NCBI RefSeq assembly: GCF_900115565.1
Contig: NZ_FOWW01000005.1
Location: forward strand, 62,001 to 126,000
Length of the DNA stretch: 64,000 nt
DNA from: Amycolatopsis arida
Lineage (GTDB): Bacteria; Actinomycetota; Actinomycetes; Mycobacteriales; Pseudonocardiaceae
Direction: 5' to 3'
This document shows positions 41,690 through 49,986 of the stretch, piece after piece. A program made the translations under genes and the position numbers. The notes under the pieces were generated by a model, which worked only from the letters and a program-made list of their open reading frames with translations, was not told the origin of the DNA and did no database searches. The stretch's first letter is position 1. The number at the start of each line of letters is the position of its first letter.

Positions 41690-42655
41690 GTGATCGTTCC
41701 CCAGTCCTTCGCCGACCACGTCGCGGCGGCCGCCGGCGCCCCGGGCCGCGCCTGGCTGGCCACCCTGCCCGCGCTCGCCGGCGCCTACTGCCGCCGGTGG
41801 TCGCTGACCCTCGACGGCCCGGCCATGCACGGATACGTCGGGCTGGTCCTGCCGGTGAGCCGCGTCGACGGCACCCGCGCGGTGCTCAAGCTGAGCTGGC
41901 GGGACGAGGAGACCAGGGACGAGCCGGTCGCGCTGGCCGCGTGGCGCGGCGAGGGCGCGGTGCGACTGCTGGCCAACGCACCGGAGGACGGTGTGCTGCT
42001 GCTGGAGCGGCTGGACCCGGAGCGGACCCTCGCCGGCGTCCCCGTCGCGCCGGCCACCGCCGTCGCCGCCGGGCTGCTCCGCCGGCTCGCGGTGCCGGCA
42101 CCGCCGCTGAGCCGCGCGCTCCGGGCGCAGGCCGCCGAGTGGGTCGAGGAGTTGCCCGAGCTGTGGGAGGAGCTCGACCGCCCGCTGCCCCGGCCGATGC
42201 TCGACGCCGCGGTGGAGGTCTGCCGCACGCGTGGCCCCGCCGCCGGTGACCTGCTGGTGAACGAGGACCTGCACTACGACAACGTGCTCGCCCGCGGGAA
42301 GGACCCGGCGACGTGGGTCGTCATCGACCCCAAGCCGATCGCCGGCGACGTCGAGTTCGGCGTGATCCCGCTGCTGTGGAACCGGCTTGCGGAGTCCACA
42401 CTGGACGAGCGGTTCGGGTGGGTGGTCGCCGGCGCGGAGCTGGACCCGGCGCTGGCCAGGGAGTGGACGCTGGTGCGCGCGGTGATCAACTGGCTGTGGT
42501 GCCTCGACGAGGACGACGAGGACGACGAGGACGACGAAGGCGAGGACGGCGCGGACGAGCCCGACGATCCTGACGGTCCCGACGGCGAGGAGGACTGGCT
42601 GCTCGCGGCCGTGCGGCGGATCGCCGGATGGGCGTACTCCGGTGGCGCTGGCTAG
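41690..42655 (+). CDS. APH(6)/hydroxyurea-kinase-like phosphotransferase with acidic insert
   Basis: 321 residues from the GTG at 41690, with CAGGCT 6 nt upstream and no clear ribosome-binding site, so probably leaderless. It belongs to the aminoglycoside 6-phosphotransferase/hydroxyurea phosphotransferase family: VLKLSWRDEETRDEPVALAAW and the catalytic loop VNEDLHYDNVLARGKD with its Asp and Asn. VVIDPKPIAGDVEFGV is the metal-binding DFG-like segment. An unusual acidic run (DEDDEDDEDDEGEDGADE) of about 30 residues follows residue 270, before the last helix. Whether it confers resistance is not known; many relatives are housekeeping. Confidence 0.85.
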   Translation: MIVPQSFADHVAAAAGAPGRAWLATLPALAGAYCRRWSLTLDGPAMHGYVGLVLPVSRVDGTRAVLKLSWRDEETRDEPVALAAWRGEGAVRLLANAPEDGVLLLERLDPERTLAGVPVAPATAVAAGLLRRLAVPAPPLSRALRAQAAEWVEELPELWEELDRPLPRPMLDAAVEVCRTRGPAAGDLLVNEDLHYDNVLARGKDPATWVVIDPKPIAGDVEFGVIPLLWNRLAESTLDERFGWVVAGAELDPALAREWTLVRAVINWLWCLDEDDEDDEDDEGEDGADEPDDPDGPDGEEDWLLAAVRRIAGWAYSGGAG

Positions 42656-42658
42656 TCT
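42653..42658 (+). promoter_or_regulatory. Leaderless -10 box overlapping the kinase stop codon
   Basis: TAGTCT begins with the stop codon of the kinase gene and lies 7 nt before the ATG of the MgtE-like gene. No ribosome-binding site lies between, consistent with a leaderless start inside the end of the upstream gene. Confidence 0.5.
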
Positions 42659-42665
42659 GGGCCAC

Positions 42666-43967
42666 ATGCCCGCCGTCAACCGTGTTTTCGCAGCTCAACT
42701 GGCTGGTTTGCCGGTTTTCGGCCCGGACGGCGAGTCCATCGGCAAGGCGCGTGACGTGGTGGTGGGCCTGCGCCTCGACCAGCAGCCGCCGCGGGTGCTG
42801 GGGCTGGTGGTGGAGCTGGGCACCCGCCGCCGGGTGTTCGTGCCGATGCTGCGGGTCACCGCCATCGACGCCAGCGCGGTGACACTGGCCACGGGGTCGG
42901 TGAACATGCGCCACTTCCATCAGCGCCCGCACGAGGTACTCGTGCTCGGCCAGCTGGTCGACGCGCCCGCCCGGATCGCGGCCACCGACGCCAGGGTCGC
43001 CGTCGTGGACGCGGCCATGGAGCCGACCCGCACCCGAGACTGGGTGCTCGCCAGGCTGGCCGTGCGGGAGCGCGGTGGCCGGCTCGCGCTCGGTCGTCGC
43101 CGCTCGACCCTCCGCGTACTGCCGTGGTCCGAGGTCGCCGGGCTGGGCCTCGCCGACCTCACCGGCCAACCGCAGGGCGCCGGCCGGCTGCTGATGTTGT
43201 TCGACACCATGCGGGCCGTCGACGTCGCCGCGACGCTGCGCGACCTGCCGGTCAAGCGCCGGCACGAGGTGGCCGACGCGATGGACGACGAGCGGCTGGC
43301 CGACGTGCTCGAGGAGCTGCCCGAGGAGGACCAGAAGGAACTGCTCGCCTACCTGCCCGAGGAGCGGGCGGCACGCGTGCTCGAGGTGATGAGCCCGGAC
43401 GACGCCGCCGACCTGCTCGGCGAGCTGGCACCGGCGGACAAGAACCGGCTGCTGGACCTGATGGAGCCGGCGGAGTCGGCGCCGGTGAAGCGGCTGCTCA
43501 CCTACTCGGCGCACACCGCGGGCGGGCTGATGACGCCGGAGCCGGTGGTGCTGCCGCCGGACGCGACCGTGGCCGAGGCGCTGGCACACATCCGCAACCC
43601 CGAACTGCCCTCGCCGCTGGCGAGCATGGTGTTCGTCTGCCGGCCGCCCACCGAGACGCCCACCGGCCGCTACGTCGGCTGCGTCCACTTCCAGCGGCTG
43701 CTCCGCGACCCGCCCGCGGAGTTGGTGGCCAGCGCGGTGGACACCGACCTGCCCACGCTGGCGCCGGCGGCGCCGCTGGCCGAGGTCACTCGGTACTTCG
43801 CCGCGTACAACCTCGCCTGCGGGCCGGTGGTGGACGCCGACGACCACCTGGTCGGGGCGGTCACCGTCGACGACGTACTCGACCACCTGCTGCCGGAGGA
43901 CTGGCGGGAGACCGGCCTGCGCGACCGCACCGGCGGAGACACCGAGGAGGTCATCGACCGTGCCTGA
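42666..43967 (+). CDS. MgtE N-domain and CBS protein without a membrane domain (Rv1232c-like)
   Basis: 433 residues. The first part (about 1-170) is PRC-barrel-like (LAGLPVFGPDGESIGKARDV). The middle contains MgtE intracellular N-domain repeats (RRHEVADAMDDERLADVLEE, LPEEDQKELLAYLPEER). Paired CBS domains follow (AGGLMTPEPVVLPPDATVAEA and AAYNLACGPVVDADDHLVGA). No transmembrane channel domain of MgtE is present, so it cannot transport Mg2+ alone and may act as a sensor or regulator. From memory, mycobacterial Rv1232c has the same form. It is coupled to the DUF1003 gene by an 8-nt overlap. Confidence 0.85.
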   Translation: MPAVNRVFAAQLAGLPVFGPDGESIGKARDVVVGLRLDQQPPRVLGLVVELGTRRRVFVPMLRVTAIDASAVTLATGSVNMRHFHQRPHEVLVLGQLVDAPARIAATDARVAVVDAAMEPTRTRDWVLARLAVRERGGRLALGRRRSTLRVLPWSEVAGLGLADLTGQPQGAGRLLMLFDTMRAVDVAATLRDLPVKRRHEVADAMDDERLADVLEELPEEDQKELLAYLPEERAARVLEVMSPDDAADLLGELAPADKNRLLDLMEPAESAPVKRLLTYSAHTAGGLMTPEPVVLPPDATVAEALAHIRNPELPSPLASMVFVCRPPTETPTGRYVGCVHFQRLLRDPPAELVASAVDTDLPTLAPAAPLAEVTRYFAAYNLACGPVVDADDHLVGAVTVDDVLDHLLPEDWRETGLRDRTGGDTEEVIDRA

Positions 43968-44466
43968 GCTGCTCACCCGGCGTCGGCTGGACCAGCCGCG
44001 CAGCCACCGCAGGGTCACCATCAGCGTCGACCCGGACACGGTCGGCCGGATCTCCGAGCGGCTGGCCCGCTTCCTCGGCACCGGCAAGTACCTGTTCTGG
44101 CAGACGCTCGTGGTGATCGTCTGGATCGTGCTCAACCTCACGGCGGCGCGGCTGCGCTGGGACCCGTACCCGTTCATCCTGCTCAACCTGGCCTTCTCCA
44201 CCCAGGCGGCCTACGCCGCGCCGCTGATCCTGCTCGCGCAGAACCGGCAGGACGACCGGGACCGGGTCGCGCTGGAGGAGGACCGGGCGCGCGCCGCGCA
44301 GACGAAGGCCGACACCGAGTACCTCGCCAGGGAGCTGGCCGCGCTGCGGTTGGCGATCGGCGAGGTGGCCACCCGCGACTACCTGCGCGGCGAGCTGGAC
44401 AAGCTGCGCGAGGACCTCGACGTCGCACGCCGCGGGCCGAAACCGGGTGGCGCTACCAGTCCGTAG
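43960..44466 (+). CDS. DUF1003 membrane protein
   Basis: 168 residues. The DUF1003 core has two membrane helices: LFWQTLVVIVWIVLNL and YPFILLNLAFSTQAAYAAPL. The typical ending LILLAQNRQDDRDR follows. The C-terminal half is a long charged coiled-coil (RVALEEDRARAAQTKADTEY and onward). Members are of unknown function but often sit beside magnesium-related proteins, as here. The start overlaps the MgtE-like gene by 8 nt. Confidence 0.9.
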   Translation: MPELLTRRRLDQPRSHRRVTISVDPDTVGRISERLARFLGTGKYLFWQTLVVIVWIVLNLTAARLRWDPYPFILLNLAFSTQAAYAAPLILLAQNRQDDRDRVALEEDRARAAQTKADTEYLARELAALRLAIGEVATRDYLRGELDKLREDLDVARRGPKPGGATSP

Positions 44467-44517
44467 CATGGTGGTGCACACCCGTTCGTCTGGTTAGAGA
44501 AGGTCGGTGCTCCAGGA

Positions 44518-45663
44518 GTGACCAGCACGCAGCAGCTCCCCACCGTCGACGAGGTCCGCACCGCGCTGAAGGACGTGCACGACCCGGAGATCCACAAGCC
44601 GATCACCGAGCTCGGCATGGTCAAGGACGTGCGGGTGGACGACGACGGCCTGGTCACCGTGGCCGTGTACCTCACGGTCGCCGGCTGCCCGCTCAAGGAC
44701 ACCATCACCAGGGACACCACCGAGGCGGTGCGCAAGCTGTCCGGGGTGCGGGACGTGCGGGTCGAGCTGGACGTGATGAGCGACGAGCAGCGCGCCGAGC
44801 TGCGCAGGTCGCTGCGCGGCGACGCGGCCGAGCCGGTCATCCCGTTCGCCCAGCCGGGCTCGCTGACCAGGGTGTACTGCGTGGCGTCCGGCAAGGGCGG
44901 GGTCGGCAAGTCCAGCGTGACGGTGAACCTCGCGGTGGCGATGGCCCGGCGCGGGCTGTCCGTCGGCGTGGTGGACGCCGACATCTACGGCCACTCGGTG
45001 CCCCGGATGCTCGGGGCGCGGGAGAAGCCCACCAAGGTCGAGAAGATGATCATGCCGCCGCAGGCGCACGGGGTGAAGGTCATCTCGATCGGGATGTTCA
45101 CCCCGGGCAACACGCCGGTGGTGTGGCGGGGGCCGATGCTGCACCGGGCGCTGCAGCAGTTCCTCGCCGACGTCTTCTGGGGCGACCTGGACGTGCTGCT
45201 GCTCGACCTGCCGCCGGGCACCGGCGACATCGCGATCTCGGTGGCGCAGCTCATCCCGAACGCGGAGATCCTCGTGGTCACCACGCCGCAGCAGGCGGCG
45301 GCCGAGGTGGCCGAGCGGGCCGGGGCGATCGCGTTGCAGACCCGGCAGCGGCTGGCCGGGGTGATCGAGAACATGTCGTGGCTGGAGACCCCGGACGGCT
45401 CGCGAATGGAGATCTTCGGATCCGGCGGCGGGCAGACGGTGGCGGACTCGCTGTCGAAGGCGACCGGTGCGACCGTGCCGCTGCTCGGCCAGGTGCCACT
45501 GGACCCGCGGCTGCGCGAGCAGGGCGACGCCGGGGTGCCGCTGGTGCTCGCCGAGCCGGACGCCCCGGCGGCGAAGGTGCTCACCGAGGCGGCGGCGGCG
45601 CTGTCCACCCGGGCCCGTGGCCTGGCCGGCAAGATGCTGAACGTCACCCCCGCCGGCCGCTGA
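44518..45663 (+). CDS. mrp: Mrp/ApbC family Fe-S carrier ATPase
   Basis: 381 residues. An N-terminal MIP18/DUF59 domain (VRTALKDVHDPEIHKPITEL, about 10-85) is followed by a deviant-Walker P-loop (SGKGGVGKSSVTVNLAVAM) and other Mrp motifs (VDADIYGHSVPRML, DLPPGTGDIAIS). Mrp proteins carry or insert 4Fe-4S clusters. The C-terminal CxxC of E. coli-type Mrp is replaced by ENMSWLETPDGSRMEIFG, so a cluster-bridging site is not obvious. From memory, Rv1229c has the same form. The GTG start lacks a well-placed ribosome-binding site. Confidence 0.95.
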   Translation: MTSTQQLPTVDEVRTALKDVHDPEIHKPITELGMVKDVRVDDDGLVTVAVYLTVAGCPLKDTITRDTTEAVRKLSGVRDVRVELDVMSDEQRAELRRSLRGDAAEPVIPFAQPGSLTRVYCVASGKGGVGKSSVTVNLAVAMARRGLSVGVVDADIYGHSVPRMLGAREKPTKVEKMIMPPQAHGVKVISIGMFTPGNTPVVWRGPMLHRALQQFLADVFWGDLDVLLLDLPPGTGDIAISVAQLIPNAEILVVTTPQQAAAEVAERAGAIALQTRQRLAGVIENMSWLETPDGSRMEIFGSGGGQTVADSLSKATGATVPLLGQVPLDPRLREQGDAGVPLVLAEPDAPAAKVLTEAAAALSTRARGLAGKMLNVTPAGR

Positions 45664-45700
45664 CACGGCTGTCCATGTCGTGTCCGCGTTCGGTGCGCGC

Positions 45701-45747
45701 GTGTCCGCGCCGTGCGGCGCGATCGCGTGATCGCGGGGCGCGGACAC
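45701..45747. terminator. Two-layer hairpin between mrp and tatB
   Basis: GTGTCCGCGCC (45701-45711) pairs with GGCGCGGACAC (45737-45747). Inside, CGCGATC (45718-45724) pairs with GATCGCG (45729-45735). It lies between convergent stops and could terminate both directions. Confidence 0.65.
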
Positions 45748-45758
45748 AGCGGGATGGG

Positions 45759-46178
45759 TCAGGTGGCGTCGGGGTCGACGGGGGGTTTCTCGCCCGGTTT
45801 GAGGGGCTCGGCGGGTTGCGGGGTGGGGCCGGTGTAGCCGTTGGACGCGGGGTAGCCGTTGGGCTTGGGGCCGCCGTTGCCGTTGATCTCGTTCAGCCCG
45901 AGCGGATCGTGGTCGCCGTCGAACAGGTGCTGGGTCACCGCCCGCCGCGGGTCGAAGTTGCGCAGCCCGCGCAGGTCCTCCAGCGGCTTGCGGAACTCGT
46001 CGAACTCCGGCCCCATCTCGTCGCGCAGCTGCTGCCGCGCGCCGGTGGCGAAGTCGCGGACCTTCCGCACGCTCCGGGCGAGCCAGGCCGCGGCGTCGGG
46101 CAGTCGCTCCGGGCCGAGGATGAACAGGCCGGCGACGATGAGCACGAGGATCTCACCCCAGCCAACGCTCTCGAACAC
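45759..46178 (-). CDS. tatB: TatB: twin-arginine translocase subunit
   Basis: 139 residues from the GTG at 46178 (GGAGG 7 nt upstream). The first 22 residues form the membrane helix ([22 protein letters not shown]) with the hinge GPERLP. An amphipathic helix follows ([20 protein letters not shown]), then a long Pro/Gly-rich tail. TatB binds Tat signal peptides together with TatC. In mycobacteria tatB follows htrA as here (Rv1224), while tatAC are elsewhere. Confidence 0.95.
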   Translation of the reverse strand: MFESVGWGEILVLIVAGLFILGPERLPDAAAWLARSVRKVRDFATGARQQLRDEMGPEFDEFRKPLEDLRGLRNFDPRRAVTQHLFDGDHDPLGLNEINGNGGPKPNGYPASNGYTGPTPQPAEPLKPGEKPPVDPDAT

Positions 46179-46261
46179 CTGCGGACCTCCGCCTCACCCG
46201 ATCCGTGCGACGCCAGCGTACCCGCCCCCGGCGGCACCTGGGTACCGCACGACGGCCCCGC

Positions 46262-47791
46262 TCAGTCGCTGCCCAGCGTCACGTCGACGGTCAGCGGGGT
46301 GCCCTGCCGGACGATGCGGACCGGCACCACGTCACCGATCTCGTGCTCCCGCACCGCGACGACGAGCTCCGCGGCGTTGCGCACCGCCCGGTCGCCCACC
46401 CTGGTGACCACGTCGCCCTCGGCGATGCCCGCCCTGTCCGCCGGCCCGCCGGCCACGACGTTCTGGATCTGCGCGCCCTCGGACGTGTTGGCCGCGACCG
46501 ACGCGGCGTTGACCCCGAGGTCGGCGTGCTTGACGTGGCCGTCCCGGATCAGCGACTCGCTGATCCGCACGACCTGGTCCACCGGGATGGCGAACCCGAG
46601 GCCGATGCTGCCGCCCTCACCGTCGCCGCCAACCGTACGGATCAGCGAGTTGATCCCCACCAGCGCGCCGGTGGCGTCGACCAGCGCGCCGCCGGAGTTG
46701 CCAGGGTTGATCGCCGCGTCGGTCTGGATGGCGTCGTAGGTCACCGGCGGGTCGCCGTTCTCGCCCGGCGCGGTCACCGGCCGGTGGAGCGCGCTGACGA
46801 TCCCCTGGGTCACGGTGTTCTCCAGCCCGAACGGCGAACCGACGGCGATCACCGTGTCACCCGGCGCGAGGTCGGCCGACTTGCTGACCTGGATGACCAC
46901 CGGGTTGGCCACGTTCACCTTGAGCACCGCGAGGTCGGTCTTCGGGTCGGTGCCGACGACCCGCGCCTGGCTTCGGGTGCCGTCGGTGAACACCGCGGTG
47001 ATCTCGGTCTCCGGGTCCTTCACCGCCTGCGACACCACGTGGTGGTTGGTGACGACGTAACCCTGCCGGTCGAGTACCACTCCGGAGCCGACCCCACCGG
47101 ACTGCCCGGCCTTCACCTCGACCGACACGACCGCCGGCGCCACCCTGCCGGCGACGTCGGCGACCGACCCGGCGGGCCGCTCCTTGGCCGCGGTGGCCTC
47201 GGCGATGTTCAGCTCGCCGGTCAGTGAGTCACCAGCGCCGGCGATCGCCCAGCCGACCAGCCCGCCCGCCGCGCCGACCAGCAGCGCGACCACGCCGAGC
47301 AGGGCGAGCGCGGTGGGCTTGACCCTGCGGCCGAACAGCACCTCGGGCAGGCTGAGCAGCGGCCCCCGCGGCCGGCCCGCGGAGTCGTCGTCCCGCTCCT
47401 CGGCCGGCACGGCGGGGCCGCCGAGCACGGCGCCGGCGCCCGGGTCCCGCCACGGGTCGGTCGGCTCCGCCCACAGCGGTGCCTCGGGCTCGGTGGTCTC
47501 GGCGGGCGCGATGTCGTCCTGCGGGCGCTGGAGCACCACGTCCTCGGCGCCGGGTGGCCGGCCGAACGCCTCGGCCAGGGACTCCGGCGGTGGTGGCGCC
47601 GCGACGCCGTTGCCGGAGCGGGTGCCCGGTGCGGGCAGCCGGTCGAACGCGCCCGCCACGCCGCGGGGCCGGCCGAACGTGGCGGCCAGCGCCGGGTCCA
47701 CGGCGGGCCGCTCGATCGGCCGGGGGCCGAGCCGCCGCTCCCGCGCGGCGGGGTCCTCCTGGTCCGGCTGGTCCGAGTTCGGCTGGTTCAT
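46262..47791 (-). CDS. htrA: HtrA/DegP-type membrane-anchored serine protease
   Basis: 509 residues from the ATG at 47791 (GGGG 7 nt upstream). A long disordered cytoplasmic N-terminus (about 1-175, rich in Pro and acidic residues) leads to one membrane helix (ALLGVVALLVGAAGGLVGWA). An extracytoplasmic trypsin-like domain follows, with His in VTNHHVV, Asp in PKTDLAVL and Ser in NPGNSGGALV. A single PDZ domain ends the protein (GGPADRAGIAEGDVVTRVGD). It degrades or refolds damaged envelope proteins. It lies downstream of sigE and rseA, as in M. tuberculosis. Confidence 0.95.
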   Translation of the reverse strand: MNQPNSDQPDQEDPAARERRLGPRPIERPAVDPALAATFGRPRGVAGAFDRLPAPGTRSGNGVAAPPPPESLAEAFGRPPGAEDVVLQRPQDDIAPAETTEPEAPLWAEPTDPWRDPGAGAVLGGPAVPAEERDDDSAGRPRGPLLSLPEVLFGRRVKPTALALLGVVALLVGAAGGLVGWAIAGAGDSLTGELNIAEATAAKERPAGSVADVAGRVAPAVVSVEVKAGQSGGVGSGVVLDRQGYVVTNHHVVSQAVKDPETEITAVFTDGTRSQARVVGTDPKTDLAVLKVNVANPVVIQVSKSADLAPGDTVIAVGSPFGLENTVTQGIVSALHRPVTAPGENGDPPVTYDAIQTDAAINPGNSGGALVDATGALVGINSLIRTVGGDGEGGSIGLGFAIPVDQVVRISESLIRDGHVKHADLGVNAASVAANTSEGAQIQNVVAGGPADRAGIAEGDVVTRVGDRAVRNAAELVVAVREHEIGDVVPVRIVRQGTPLTVDVTLGSD

Positions 47792-47866
47792 CGTTCCCCG
47801 GGCTCGAGTCGTGCGTTCAGGTCCTCGGGCGTGCGCAGGATGCACGCCGGGCACGGGAACAGTGTG

Positions 47867-47895
47867 CCCCCACGACGGTGAAGTGGCTGTGGGGG
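47867..47895 (-). terminator. Hairpin between rseA and htrA
   Basis: CCCCCAC (47867-47873) pairs with GTGGGGG (47889-47895), with an inner 15-nt loop. It begins 4 nt past the rseA stop. It may reduce read-through into htrA. Confidence 0.45.
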
Positions 47896-47898
47896 TGG

Positions 47899-48552
47899 TC
47901 AGAAGGGCCGGGGACCGGCGACGACGGGGGTGGTGGTGGACACCGGCGGTGTGCTCGGCGTGAGGCTCGGGGTCTGCGGGGCGACGCCGAACTGCGCGCG
48001 GAGCACACTGGCGGGCGGCTCGCCACCGGGTTCGGGGGTGCCGTCCTCGTCCAGGCTCGCGGTGACCACCAGCGCGAGCGCGCTCAGCACGATCCCGGAG
48101 ACGACCACGCCGGCGCCCTGCGCGGTGCGCCGGCGGGCGGCGCCGAGCCGGGGCCCGTTGCCCAGCACGTTCGCCGAGGTGCCCAGCGGCGCCCCGCCGC
48201 CCAGCGGCTCGGTGGAACGCAGGCCGGCCACCCGCTCGGGCCGCTGGATGGCGACGAGCTGGCCGTCCTCGGTGACGGCGAGGTTGTCCGGGGCGCTGGG
48301 CAGGTCGGTGTGCTCGGGGATGGCGCGGAGGTTGGCCAGCAGGTTCGCCGGCACGGCCGGCGCCTCGGCGCGGCGGACCACGGCCCGCGCCTGCCGCTGG
48401 GCGGCGACCTCGGCGGCGCAGGACGGGCAACGGACGAGGTGGGCGGCGGCGCGTTCCCGCGCGCCGAGGGAGAGCTCGCCGTCGACGAACGCGACGACGG
48501 CGTCCGGCAGCAGGTGCGACTCGGGGAGTCCCCAGCCCCGGAGATCGGTCAT
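47899..48552 (-). CDS. rseA: Anti-sigma factor with zinc motif (RseA-like)
   Basis: 217 residues. The N-terminal anti-sigma domain has the ZAS motif His-x3-Cys-x2-Cys in HLVRCPSC. A linker of about 80 residues and one membrane helix ([21 protein letters not shown], about 148-168) follow, with a short Thr/Pro-rich extracytoplasmic tail. It should bind and silence SigE, and release it when the zinc site is oxidised or the protein is cleaved. It overlaps the sigE stop by 4 nt. In M. tuberculosis RseA is controlled by phosphorylation and ClpC1 degradation. Confidence 0.9.
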   Translation of the reverse strand: MTDLRGWGLPESHLLPDAVVAFVDGELSLGARERAAAHLVRCPSCAAEVAAQRQARAVVRRAEAPAVPANLLANLRAIPEHTDLPSAPDNLAVTEDGQLVAIQRPERVAGLRSTEPLGGGAPLGTSANVLGNGPRLGAARRRTAQGAGVVVSGIVLSALALVVTASLDEDGTPEPGGEPPASVLRAQFGVAPQTPSLTPSTPPVSTTTPVVAGPRPF

Positions 48553-49166
48553 ACCCGGACCTCCGACTCGTGCCGAAGCGCCTTGCGGCGTTCCAGCGCG
48601 GCCCGCAGGGCCTGCCGCCCCCGGTGGATCCGGCTCCGCACGGTGCCGAGCTTGACCCCGAGGGTGGCGCCGATCTCCTCGTAGGAGAGCCCTTCGACGT
48701 CACAGAGTACGACGGCGGCCCGGAACTCCGGCGGCAGCTCGTCGAGCGCGGCCTGCAGGTCCGGGTCGAGGTGGGCGTCGGAGTACACCTGCTCGGGGCT
48801 CGGGTCGTCACCGACGATGCGGTCGGTGTCCTCGGGCAGCCCCTCCATCCGCACGCGGGAGCGGCGGCGGGCCATGTCCAGGAACAGGTTGGTGGTGATG
48901 CGGTGCAGCCAGCCCTCGAAGGTGCCCGGCTTGTAGGAGGCCAGCGAGCGGAACACCCGAATGAACGTCTCCTGGGTGAGGTCCTCGGCGTCGTGGCTGT
49001 TGCCGGCGAGCCGGTACGCCAGCCGGTACACCCGGTCGGCGTGCTCGCGCACGACCTCGTCCCAGGACGGCGGCGTCCACGCCACCTCCCCGGCCTCCAC
49101 GGGGGCACCGACCACTGGGGGCTCGGTCATCGGGCTCTTCTGCATGGGTGGCGAAGGCACCTCCAT
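48549..49166 (-). CDS. sigE: ECF sigma factor SigE
   Basis: 205 residues from the ATG at 49166, which has GGGAG 7 nt upstream; an upstream TTG and an ATG at 49145 are alternatives. Region 2 is clear ([20 protein letters not shown] with TFIRVFRSL and [17 protein letters not shown]). Region 4 has [20 protein letters not shown] and the helix-turn-helix [17 protein letters not shown]. It directs transcription of envelope-stress genes. A SigE-like promoter (GGAAC-N17-CGTT) directly precedes it, which suggests autoregulation. The operon continues with rseA and possibly htrA. Confidence 0.95.
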   Translation of the reverse strand: MEVPSPPMQKSPMTEPPVVGAPVEAGEVAWTPPSWDEVVREHADRVYRLAYRLAGNSHDAEDLTQETFIRVFRSLASYKPGTFEGWLHRITTNLFLDMARRRSRVRMEGLPEDTDRIVGDDPSPEQVYSDAHLDPDLQAALDELPPEFRAAVVLCDVEGLSYEEIGATLGVKLGTVRSRIHRGRQALRAALERRKALRHESEVRV

Positions 49167-49191
49167 CGGCTGGCTCCCAACTACTTCCCCC

Positions 49192-49217
49192 AACGCGCGG
49201 GCGGCGTGGCGTGTTCC
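49192..49217 (-). promoter_or_regulatory. SigE-type promoter of the sigE gene
   Basis: On the minus strand GGAAC (49217-49213) and CGTT (49195-49192) are separated by exactly 17 nt, matching the ECF SigE-like consensus. Transcription would start about 20 nt before the sigE ATG at 49166. Confidence 0.7.
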
Positions 49218-49342
49218 CCGTTGTCGAGACCGAGTGTCTCCCGTGTCCTTATGGTTCTAGTGAGACCGGACTGAGAGGAGCCTGAGAACACCGGCGAGTG
49301 GCGAGTCGCCCGGGACGGCCGGCCGCGCAGTAACCTCTCCGC

Positions 49343-49981
49343 GTGACCTCCGAGACCCACCTCACCGGCGTCGCCGACGGCGGCGAGCTCGTCGAGGGTT
49401 GCCTTCCTGACGACGAGGCGCTGGTGACGGTGCGCACCAGGGCGGCGGAGCTGGGCTGCGCCGCGGTGGACCCCGCCTGCGGGGGCGTGCTGTCGTTCCT
49501 GGCGGCGGCGCTGCGGGCCAGGGCAGTGGTGGAGGTCGGCACCGGGGCCGGGGTGAGCGGGCTGTACCTGCTGCGCGGGATGGTCGACGACGGCGTGCTC
49601 ACCTCGATCGACCTGGAGCCGGAGCACCAGCGGGCGGCCAGGGCGTCGTTCGTCGAGGCCGGGTTCCCGCCCGGCCGCACCCGGCTGATCCTGGGCCGCG
49701 CGCTGGACGTGCTGCCCCGGCTCACCTCCGGCGGTTACGACCTGGTGTTCGTCGACGCCGCGCTGGTCGAGTACCCCGGTTACGCCACGCACGGTGTGCA
49801 GCTGCTGCGCCCCGGTGGGGTGATCGTGTTCCACAACGTGCCGGGGGTCCCGCCGGCCCGCCGCGACCCTGAGGCGCTGGCGCTGCGCGAGGTGGCCCGC
49901 GCGGTGCGGGAGGACGAGCGGTTGGTGCCGACGCTGCTGCCGGTCGGCACCGGGCTGCTGCTCGCCGCGGCCGTGCGCTGA
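49343..49981 (+). CDS. Class I SAM-dependent O-methyltransferase (Rv1220c-like)
   Basis: 212 residues. The SAM motif VVEVGTGAGVSGLYLLRG (about 62-79) and DLVFVDAALVEYPGY are typical of the catechol-O-methyltransferase-like family 3. It should be soluble. From memory, it is divergent from sigE in mycobacteria too (Rv1220c). A TAACCT box lies 6 nt before the GTG start with no ribosome-binding site, so it is likely leaderless. The methyl acceptor is unknown. Confidence 0.9.
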   Translation: MTSETHLTGVADGGELVEGCLPDDEALVTVRTRAAELGCAAVDPACGGVLSFLAAALRARAVVEVGTGAGVSGLYLLRGMVDDGVLTSIDLEPEHQRAARASFVEAGFPPGRTRLILGRALDVLPRLTSGGYDLVFVDAALVEYPGYATHGVQLLRPGGVIVFHNVPGVPPARRDPEALALREVARAVREDERLVPTLLPVGTGLLLAAAVR

Positions 49982-49986
49982 CGCCG

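Noticed and set aside
39281-42655. A 1124-codon open frame on the plus strand
   Set aside because: It is mostly the reverse shadow of the acyl-CoA dehydrogenase and stomatin genes; only the last 321 codons (from 41690) are a real gene.
41690-42655. Acquired streptomycin-resistance gene
   Set aside because: It lies in a core region with native codon use and no mobile element; many relatives of this family are chromosomal kinases of unknown substrate.
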